From an uncultured Lysobacteraceae bacterium (GTDB lineage: Bacteria; Pseudomonadota; Gammaproteobacteria; Xanthomonadales; Rhodanobacteraceae), in NCBI GenBank assembly GCA_946482585.1, contig CAMLSI010000117.1, positions 1 through 12,011 of the forward strand: a stretch of DNA of 12,011 nt. Direction: 5' to 3'. Made by a program: the position numbers and the translations under genes. The notes below the pieces were generated by a model that saw only the letters and a list, made by a program, of their open reading frames with translations, did no database searches and was not told where the DNA came from. Each line of letters opens with the position of its first letter. Positions within the stretch are counted from its first letter, which is position 1. Positions 6,687 through 12,011 of this stretch are shown here, piece by piece.

Positions 6687-7967
6687 CTACTTCAGTACGC
6701 GCGGCAGCCACAGCGACAGCTCCGGTACGAAGGCGACGATCATGAGCACGGCCAGCGAGGCGAGATAGAACGGCCAGATCGAGCGCAGTGCCTCGCCGAT
6801 GCTGATCTTGCCGATGGCGGTGCCGACGAACAGCACCGATCCCAGCGGCGGCGTGATCAGGCCGATGCCGCCTTTGAGGATCAGGATCACGCCGAAATGC
6901 ACGGGATCCACGCCGATGGCTTTCGCCACCGGCAGGAAGATCGGTGTGCAGATGATGATCAGCGGCGCGAGATCCATGAACGTGCCGAGCACGAGCAGGA
7001 TCAGGATCATGAGCAGCAACAGCAGCTGCGGACTCGCATCGATGCCGGTCAGCAGCGCGACTGCCTGGGCCGGCACTTGCAGATAGGCGAGCAGCCAGCC
7101 GAAGCAGGCCGCCGACGCGATGACGAACAGGATCATGCCGGTGGTGCGCGCCGCATGGACCATGGTCGCGACGAAGTCCGCGCGCGATACCTGGCGATAC
7201 AGCACGCTGGTCACGAGCAGCGCATAGCAGACAGCGATCGCGGCGCTTTCGACCGCGGTAAAAATGCCGGCACGGATGCCGACGAAGATCAGCGCGACGA
7301 GCAACAGGCCCGGCAGCGCGGCGACGAGACGACGCAGCACCGCACCGAATCCCGGGAACGCCTCGACCGCATAGCCGCGGCGCTTGGCGATGACCCAGGC
7401 TGTCAGCATCACCGTCGCGGTCAGCAGCAGCGCGGGAATCACGCCGGCGGCGAACAGGTCGGCGATCGAAATGCCGCCGCCGGCCGCGGCCGAATAGAGA
7501 ATCAGGTTGTGCGACGGCGGCACGAGCAGCGCGACCAGCGCCGCGGTCATCGTCACGTTCACGGCGAAGTCGCGATCGAAGCCGCGCTGCACCATCTGCG
7601 GAATCATCGCGCCGCCGATCGCCGAGACGTCGGCGATGGCCGAGCCCGACACGCCGCCGAAGAACAGCGACGACAGCACGCTGACCTGGCCGAGGCCGCC
7701 GCGCAGGTGCCCGACCAGCGAACTCGCGAGCGCGATCAGGCGTTCGGAGATGCCGCCGCGCAGCATGATTTCGCCGGCGAAGATGAACAGTGGAATCGCG
7801 ATCAGCGATGCCGCGCTCGCGCCGGAAACGGTCTGCTGCACGAGCACGAGCGCGGGCATGCCGATGTAGAGCAAGGTCGTCAGCGACGCGCCGAGCAATG
7901 CGAACGCGACCGGCACGCCGGTCAGCAGCAACAGCAGGAATACGCCGAACAGCAGCATCGCGGCCAT
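6687..7967 (-). CDS. dctM: TRAP transporter large permease subunit (DctM)
   Basis: Integral inner-membrane subunit forming the ion-driven transport channel of a TRAP system; here it probably imports uronates released from pectin. The 426 residues match the DctM norm and are strongly hydrophobic, with about 11-12 membrane segments. Family signatures include GVSGSAIADVSAIGGAMIP (105-123), LVPPSHNLILYSAAAGG (148-164) and GLITPPLGSVLFVGTA (369-384). The ATG at 7967 overlaps the dctQ stop in TGATG, so translation is likely coupled; GGAG lies about nine bases upstream inside dctQ. An upstream extension of this frame to 8357 is dctQ antiframe and not coding. The lacI gene follows after 61 bases. Confidence 0.95.
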   Translation of the reverse strand: MAAMLLFGVFLLLLLTGVPVAFALLGASLTTLLYIGMPALVLVQQTVSGASAASLIAIPLFIFAGEIMLRGGISERLIALASSLVGHLRGGLGQVSVLSSLFFGGVSGSAIADVSAIGGAMIPQMVQRGFDRDFAVNVTMTAALVALLVPPSHNLILYSAAAGGGISIADLFAAGVIPALLLTATVMLTAWVIAKRRGYAVEAFPGFGAVLRRLVAALPGLLLVALIFVGIRAGIFTAVESAAIAVCYALLVTSVLYRQVSRADFVATMVHAARTTGMILFVIASAACFGWLLAYLQVPAQAVALLTGIDASPQLLLLLMILILLVLGTFMDLAPLIIICTPIFLPVAKAIGVDPVHFGVILILKGGIGLITPPLGSVLFVGTAIGKISIGEALRSIWPFYLASLAVLMIVAFVPELSLWLPRVLK

Positions 7968-8455
7968 CAGTGCGACTCCGCCTTCGTCGTGCGCGGCGCC
8001 AGCTGCGCCAACGCGAACGCCACCATCAGCGCGCCGCCGACCGACAGCGGCAGGAACATCAGTCCCTGCGGCAGTACCGTGCCGGCCATGCGCACGCTCC
8101 AGCCGTCGAAAAGCAGGGTGACGCCGCCTATCGCGAGCGTGGCGCCGAGTCCCGCGACGAGCAGCGACGACAGCACCTCGAGCGCGCGCCGCAGCGGCGG
8201 CGGCGCCAGGTGCACGAGCAGCGGAAAGCCGAAATGCGCGCGCTGATGCACGGCCGCCGCGGCACCGAGACTCATCGCCGTGTTGAGCAGCAGCAGCGAC
8301 AGCGGCTCGGTCCAGCCCGGCGAATCGTTGAGCAGGTAACGCGCAACCACCTGCCACGCCTGCACCGCCGCCAGCGTGACGAGTGCCATGCCCGCGATCA
8401 GCAGCGCCAGACGCGCGCCGCGCGGCAACAACCCGGAATCGATCTCGCCCTGCAT
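7967..8455 (-). CDS. dctQ: TRAP transporter small permease subunit (DctQ)
   Basis: Small inner-membrane subunit that pairs with DctM and docks the binding protein. The 162 residues show four hydrophobic segments (about 14-34, 51-69, 90-113, 130-151), as expected for DctQ. RYLLNDSPGWTEPLS (39-53) fits the conserved arginine-tryptophan-acidic signature of the family. A strong GGAGG ribosome site precedes the ATG by four bases. The gene lies 95 bases after dctP, an interval holding a hairpin, and overlaps dctM by one base. Small TRAP subunits diverge quickly, but position and topology make this call solid. Confidence 0.9.
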   Translation of the reverse strand: MQGEIDSGLLPRGARLALLIAGMALVTLAAVQAWQVVARYLLNDSPGWTEPLSLLLLNTAMSLGAAAAVHQRAHFGFPLLVHLAPPPLRRALEVLSSLLVAGLGATLAIGGVTLLFDGWSVRMAGTVLPQGLMFLPLSVGGALMVAFALAQLAPRTTKAESH

Positions 8456-8520
8456 CCTTCCTCCCGTTTCGTCGCGGCCGCGTGGTCGCAGCTCGTCGTA
8501 TCGTGTCGTGATGTCGCTCG

Positions 8521-8540
8521 CGGCGCAGAGGCCTGCGCCG
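8521..8540 (-). other. Hairpin directly downstream of the TRAP binding-protein gene
   Basis: Bases 8521-8528 pair perfectly with 8533-8540 across a four-base loop, starting 10 bases after the dctP stop. No T-tract follows on the minus strand, so it is not a complete intrinsic terminator. A stem between a binding-protein gene and its permease genes commonly stabilises the upstream message or reduces read-through, so that binding protein is made in excess. That role here is inferred from position. Confidence 0.5.
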
Positions 8541-8550
8541 TCGACGTCAC

Positions 8551-9549
8551 TCAGGTTCCGGCGTCCGACAGCGCGCGTATGCCGCGCCAGTAGCGGTCGA
8601 CCTCGGGGTCGTCGCGATAGCGTGCGACCACGGGTGCGGCCGCGCGTTCGAACGCGGTACGGTCCACGGCATTGGCCTGCACGCCGTGCGCGAGCACGAA
8701 TTCGCGCGCGCTACGCTCGGATTCGTCCCAGAGCGAGCGCATGTAGGCGACCGAACGCCGCGCGATGTCGAGCAGGCGTTCGCGGTCGTCCGGACGCAGC
8801 GCGTCGAAGCGGCGCCGCGACAGCAGCAGCGCTTCCGGCGAATACGAATGCCCGCTGTAGGACCAGTAGCGCGCGGCTTCGAACTGCCGCGTCGTGTGGA
8901 AACTCTGCCAGTTGTTCTCCGCGCCGTCGATCAGGTGCGTCTGCAGCGCCGAATAGACTTCGCCGTAGGGCAGCGGCGTCGGGTTCGCGCCGAGTGCGCG
9001 TATCAGGTGCATGAAGATGTCCGACGGCGGGACGCGGATCTTCAGACCGTGCAGGTCGTCCGGCGTCACGATGGGCCGCTTGGTGTTGTAGACGCAGCGC
9101 GCGCCCGAGTCGTAGAACGCGAGGCCGACGAGATCGCGATCGGCGAAATGTCCGAGGATTTCCTGGCCGACCGCGCCGTCGAGCGCACGGCGCATGTGCG
9201 CGGTGTCGTCGAACACGTAGGGCAGGCACAGCACGCGCGTGGCCGGGAATGGATTGTTGAGCGCGGCCATGTTGACGCGGGCGATGTCGATCGCGCCGAA
9301 GCGCGCGAGATCGATGAGGTCCGATTCGCGGCCGAGCTGCCCCGAGTGATAGAGCCGTACGCCGAGACGCCCTTCGGTCTCGCGCTCGAGCTGCTCGCCG
9401 ATCCAGCGCAAGGCTTCGACCGTCGGATAGCCGCGCACGTGCACGTCAGTCGCGGCGAGATCGATGCGCGTCGGCGCGGCGCGCAATCCGGTCGCGGCCG
9501 TGCCCAGGGTCAGCGCCGCCGCACCGAGGAATTGCCGCCGCGTGGTCAT
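8551..9549 (-). CDS. dctP: TRAP transporter substrate-binding protein (DctP), Tat-type signal
   Basis: Periplasmic binding protein that captures a carboxylate substrate and delivers it to DctQM; the pectin context suggests galacturonate or unsaturated uronate products. The 332 residues begin MTTRRQFLG, a twin-arginine motif, then a hydrophobic stretch and a likely cleavage site after LRA (22-24). DctP features include YHSGQLGRESDLID (67-80), Arg151, and KIRVP (170-174) whose Arg172 matches the carboxylate-binding arginine of the family. LPYGEVYSALQTHLIDGAENN (193-213) is typical as well. AGGAG lies six bases before the ATG. The start overlaps the hydratase stop in an ATGA junction. The substrate is inferred; in this family the same fold also binds C4-dicarboxylates, sialic acid and keto acids. 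Confidence 0.93.
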   Translation of the reverse strand: MTTRRQFLGAAALTLGTAATGLRAAPTRIDLAATDVHVRGYPTVEALRWIGEQLERETEGRLGVRLYHSGQLGRESDLIDLARFGAIDIARVNMAALNNPFPATRVLCLPYVFDDTAHMRRALDGAVGQEILGHFADRDLVGLAFYDSGARCVYNTKRPIVTPDDLHGLKIRVPPSDIFMHLIRALGANPTPLPYGEVYSALQTHLIDGAENNWQSFHTTRQFEAARYWSYSGHSYSPEALLLSRRRFDALRPDDRERLLDIARRSVAYMRSLWDESERSAREFVLAHGVQANAVDRTAFERAAAPVVARYRDDPEVDRYWRGIRALSDAGT

Positions 9550-10367
9550 GCTTTGCTCCTGGCCACGGCGCGGCAATGCAGCCGCCCATGGATGCCGAAA
9601 TCGACCGTCGCCGACTGACCGGCGACGATGTCGTGAATGCCGGTCGCCGCGCCGGTCGTGATCAGGTCGCCGGCCACGAAACCGCGCCCGCGGCGCGCGT
9701 TGCGCGACAGCGCGAACGCGAGCGCTGCGAGTGGTCCGCCGGCGAGCGTCGCCGCGCCGCCGCGACCGGCGAGCGCGCCGTCGATCCAGGTGCTGCAGGT
9801 GAGCGCTTCCATCGCGCAATCCTGCCAGTTCGCGATCTCGGGCCCCAGCAGCAGGCCCGCGTTGTTGCCGCAGTCGGCCACGACCGCGCAGGGACCGAGC
9901 ACGTTGATGTCCGCGAGCGGGCTGCCGGCGAGTTCGACGCCGATATGCAGCGCCGCGACTTCGGCCGCTGCGTCGGCCGCCGTCCACGCCTGTGCGCGCG
10001 GCGCGATGTCGCGTGCGAGCCGGAACACGAATTCGGCCTCGACTGCGGCGAACCCGCCGGCGATCACGCCGAACTCGCCGCTGTCCCCGGCCAGGTACGA
10101 AACGTTGCCGGCAAAGATCGGCCCGATCAGGCGCGGATCGCCGCTCGCGTCGCGGCGCTCGGGCGCGATGTAGCCGACTTTCCACCCGGCGACGCGCCCC
10201 GGCCAGCGCGCGATCACGGCGTCCTGACACCGGTAGGCCTGTTCGAGATCGAACGGCAGCCCGAACGGAAAACGCGCGAGCGCCTTCGCCGCGAGACGGG
10301 CGTCGACGAGCGCGCCCGCAATCGCGTCGGTACGGGAATTCTCGCTCATGGCCAGCGATTCACTCAT
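9546..10367 (-). CDS. MhpD-like hydratase/decarboxylase-family protein (2-keto-4-pentenoate hydratase fold, FAH superfamily)
   Basis: Cytoplasmic protein of the fumarylacetoacetate hydrolase superfamily, MhpD branch, whose known members add water to or decarboxylate 2-keto-alkenoates using a divalent metal. The 273 residues include GWKVGYIAPE (61-70), IGPIFAGNV (81-89), a likely metal-ligand pair in VEAEFVFRLARD (Glu110, Glu112), GVELAGSPL (143-151), VADCGNNAGLLLGP (163-176) and GDLITTGAATG (233-243). The start at 10367 is supported by GAGGAG just upstream (10372-10377). A longer frame opening at 10487 would begin upstream of the predicted promoter. It is the first gene of the TRAP operon and its TGA overlaps the dctP ATG. 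No aromatic-degradation gene is present, so the true substrate may be a 2-keto-3-deoxy sugar acid or unsaturated uronate derivative; that is inference. Confidence 0.82.
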   Translation of the reverse strand: MSESLAMSENSRTDAIAGALVDARLAAKALARFPFGLPFDLEQAYRCQDAVIARWPGRVAGWKVGYIAPERRDASGDPRLIGPIFAGNVSYLAGDSGEFGVIAGGFAAVEAEFVFRLARDIAPRAQAWTAADAAAEVAALHIGVELAGSPLADINVLGPCAVVADCGNNAGLLLGPEIANWQDCAMEALTCSTWIDGALAGRGGAATLAGGPLAALAFALSRNARRGRGFVAGDLITTGAATGIHDIVAGQSATVDFGIHGRLHCRAVARSKA

Positions 10368-10371
10368 GCCT

Positions 10372-10377
10372 CTCCTC
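10372..10377 (-). promoter_or_regulatory. Ribosome-binding site setting the hydratase start
   Basis: GAGGAG on the minus strand lies four bases before the ATG at 10367. It favours this start over the in-frame ATG at 10349, which has no such site, and over the one at 10487, which falls upstream of the predicted transcription start. Confidence 0.65.
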
Positions 10378-10442
10378 GTCGGCGGATGCGGCGCCGAGGT
10401 CGGCCGTACGGCAGAACCCGGCGCCGGATGGGGCGCAAGGGC

Positions 10443-10472
10443 TGTATAAAGGAAACCGGTGTCATTTACAAT
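10443..10472. promoter_or_regulatory. Overlapping divergent promoters, hydratase-TRAP operon and pectate lyase gene
   Basis: On the minus strand TTGTAA (10466-10471, 4/6 match) and TATACA (10443-10448, 4/6 match) are 17 bases apart and would drive the hydratase-TRAP operon. On the plus strand TACAAT (10467-10472, 5/6 match to -10) would drive the lyase, with a weak -35 near 10443-10448 (18-base spacing). The same two short blocks therefore appear to serve both directions. The operator at 10451-10464 lies wholly within both spacers, so one repressor could silence both sides. Confidence 0.5.
10451..10464. promoter_or_regulatory. Predicted LacI-family operator between the hydratase and pectate lyase genes
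   Basis: GGAAACCGGTGTCA is identical in 13 of 14 bases to the site before kduI (2512-2525) and has the same ACCGGT core. It is placed between -35 and -10 elements on both strands, a classic repression position. The LacI-type protein encoded at 5567-6625, in the operon this site would govern, is the likely ligand, so the circuit may be autoregulated. Binding is inferred. Confidence 0.65.
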
Positions 10473-10536
10473 GCGACCGTGCCCCACGGCCGCGATTCGG
10501 GTTCAATCCGCAAACCCTCGAGGAGATCAGAACGTC

Positions 10537-11877
10537 ATGGCGAACCGCTTCGCTCGCGCCCTGCCCCGCCGCACGGCGGCTTGCCTGCTCATGCTCGCCG
10601 TCCTGCTGCCGGCCGCCGCCATCGCTGCCGACACGCCGGCCTTTCCGGGCGCGCAGGGGTGGGCCGCGATGACGCCGGGTGGCCGCGGCGGCAAGGTGAT
10701 CCGCGTGACCACGCTGAAAGCCAATGGGCCCGGCTCCCTGACCGAAGCGCTGAACACGCCGGGACCGCGCATCGTCGTCTTCGAGGTCGGCGGCGTCATC
10801 GATCTCGGCCGCAGCGAGGTCACGATCCGCGAACCGTTCCTGACCGTTGCGGGCCAGACCGCGCCGTCGCCCGGCATCACCCTGATCCGCGGCGGCATCG
10901 ACATCGCGACGCATGACGTGATCCTGCGCCACATCCGCATCCGCCCCGGCGAAGCCGGCGTGCAGAAAGGCGCTCACTGGGACGTGGACGCGCTGTCCAC
11001 GCTGACCGGCGCGCGCGACGTCATCGTCGATCACTGCAGCCTGACCTGGGCCACCGACGAGAACCTGTCCGCGTCGGGCGCACGCTTCATCGGCGACACG
11101 CCGGATGCCTGGCGCGATGCCGTGTCGCACCGGATCACCTTCAGCAACAACCTGATCGCCGAAGGCCTCGCGAAGTCGACGCATGCCAAGGGCGAGCACT
11201 CCAAAGGCTCGCTGATCCACGACAACGTCAGCGACATCCTCATCGTCGGCAATCTCTACGCGCACAACTACGAGCGCAGCGCGCTGTTCAAGGGCGGCGC
11301 GCGCGGACTCATGGTGAACAACCTGATCTACGACCCGGGCCCGCGCGCCGTGCACTACAACCTGATTCACGAGGAATGGGGCGACCATCCGCGCCAGACC
11401 GGCTCTCTGGGCCTCATCGGCAACGTCCTGCGCGCCGGACCGTCGACGCCGGACGATGTCGCGCTGTTCATGCTCGGCGGCTCAGGCGACATCGACCTTT
11501 ATCTGCGCGACAACATCGCCGTCGATCGTCTCGGCCGGCCGCTGCCCGAGCTCGGCCGCTACACGACGACGCCGGCAAAGTGGACATTGCTGAAAACTCC
11601 ACGCCCCCTGCCCTACGGCGTCGCGCCGCTCGCCGCGAGCGCGGTGCAGGACGCCGTGCTCGAAGACGTCGGCGCCCGCCCCTGGGACCGCGACGGCATC
11701 GACGCGCGCATCGTCGCCGACACCGTCGAGGGCCGCGGCAGGATCATCGACAGCGAAGCCGAAGTCGGCGGCTATCCGACCGACGGTGCCACGTATCGCG
11801 CGTTCGACGAGAGCGAGTGGGACATGTCGACACTGACGCCGAAGGCCGGGTTTCCGGCGAAGCGGCGGCCGAAGTGA
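10537..11877 (+). CDS. Secreted pectate lyase, polysaccharide lyase family 1-like
   Basis: Extracellular or periplasmic beta-elimination enzyme that cuts polygalacturonate to unsaturated oligogalacturonates, feeding KduI/KduD. The 446 residues start with a Sec signal peptide (basic start, hydrophobic core about 15-29, likely cleavage near AIAA at 28-31). The mature protein opens with FPGAQGWAAMTPGGRGG and VTTLKANGPGSLTEAL, typical of PL1 proteins, and continues as a right-handed beta-helix. The PL1-like block VIVDHCSLTWATDENLS (162-178) contains Asp165, Asp174 and Glu175, probable calcium or active-site residues. Arg247 in HNYERSALFKGG is a candidate catalytic base. The ATG at 10537 places the signal peptide first; AGGAG lies 11 bases upstream, slightly far. 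In-frame ATGs at 10459 and 10471 lie upstream of the predicted transcription start. Lyase rather than another beta-helix enzyme is well supported; the exact pectin preference is not. Confidence 0.9.
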   Translation: MANRFARALPRRTAACLLMLAVLLPAAAIAADTPAFPGAQGWAAMTPGGRGGKVIRVTTLKANGPGSLTEALNTPGPRIVVFEVGGVIDLGRSEVTIREPFLTVAGQTAPSPGITLIRGGIDIATHDVILRHIRIRPGEAGVQKGAHWDVDALSTLTGARDVIVDHCSLTWATDENLSASGARFIGDTPDAWRDAVSHRITFSNNLIAEGLAKSTHAKGEHSKGSLIHDNVSDILIVGNLYAHNYERSALFKGGARGLMVNNLIYDPGPRAVHYNLIHEEWGDHPRQTGSLGLIGNVLRAGPSTPDDVALFMLGGSGDIDLYLRDNIAVDRLGRPLPELGRYTTTPAKWTLLKTPRPLPYGVAPLAASAVQDAVLEDVGARPWDRDGIDARIVADTVEGRGRIIDSEAEVGGYPTDGATYRAFDESEWDMSTLTPKAGFPAKRRPK

Positions 11878-12011
11878 AGGTTTCGCCGCGTTCCCGGCAG
11901 CGTGTCCTCGCGATACATGTGCTCGCGGTAGCGAGCGCACGATCGAGGCGGCGAAGCGACCCGGAACAGCGATCCGGAACCCGACAGTCTTGCGCTCGCC
12001 GATGGCGACCA
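11878..12011. other. Non-coding tail after the pectate lyase gene with a small hairpin
   Basis: No supported gene lies in these 134 bases on either strand. A hairpin pairs GCTCGC (11921-11926) with GCGAGC (11931-11936) over a GGTA loop, extendable to nine pairs with one G:T. It begins about 40 bases after the lyase stop. No T-tract follows, so it is at most a weak or rho-assisted terminator. Short open frames continue to the edge but cannot be assessed. Confidence 0.4.

Noticed and set aside
6897..8246. Long plus-strand open frame opposite dctM and dctQ
   Set aside because: Its composition (Gln, Arg, Asp, His-rich) is the reverse complement of hydrophobic membrane-protein codons; the minus-strand TRAP subunits are certain.
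10459..10536. Earlier pectate lyase starts at 10459 or 10471
   Set aside because: Both lie in or before the predicted -10 and would bury the signal peptide; the ATG at 10537 places it at the N-terminus.
1..12011. CRISPR arrays, tRNA or rRNA genes, insertion sequences, phage genes
   Set aside because: I saw no regularly spaced direct repeats, no cloverleaf or rRNA-like stretches, no transposase or integrase frames and no terminal inverted repeats with target duplications.

Overview
This window is a very GC-rich piece of a proteobacterial chromosome. A PilU-type ATPase, together with the KduI/KduD pectin pathway, a TRAP transporter and a PL1 pectate lyase, points to a plant- or detritus-associated gammaproteobacterium (Xanthomonadales, Nevskiales or Steroidobacterales-like). 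That placement is inference from gene content only. I see no RNA genes, insertion sequences, CRISPR arrays or broken genes.

Layout. (1) 1-2461, minus strand: kduI, then kduD, then a rhamnogalacturonan acetylesterase cut by the window edge. (2) 2462-2850: a 389-base divergent spacer with the kduI promoter and a LacI-type operator. (3) 2851-5539, plus strand: a two-gene operon of a GspE/PilB-like ATPase and PilU, which has no obvious link to pectin. (4) 5540-5566: a short spacer holding a perfect palindrome between converging genes. (5) 5567-10367, minus strand, read right to left: an MhpD-like hydratase, a TRAP binding protein (dctP), the small and large TRAP membrane subunits (dctQ, dctM) and a LacI-family regulator. 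(6) 10368-10536: a compact divergent promoter region with a near-identical copy of the operator. (7) 10537-11877, plus strand: a secreted PL1 pectate lyase. (8) 11878-12011: a non-coding tail with a small hairpin.

How the genes fit together. The secreted lyase would cut pectate, and the acetylesterase would remove acetyl groups from rhamnogalacturonan. The TRAP system would import uronate products. KduI and KduD would turn 5-keto-4-deoxyuronate into 2-keto-3-deoxygluconate. The LacI regulator probably controls both flanks: the 14-mers at 2512-2525 and 10451-10464 differ at one base, and both overlap predicted promoters. The enzyme with no assigned place is the MhpD-like hydratase, which leads the TRAP operon and overlaps dctP by four bases. 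It is the best candidate here for an undescribed step. KDG kinase, KDPG aldolase, KdgF, exo-lyase and outer-membrane receptor genes are not in the window.
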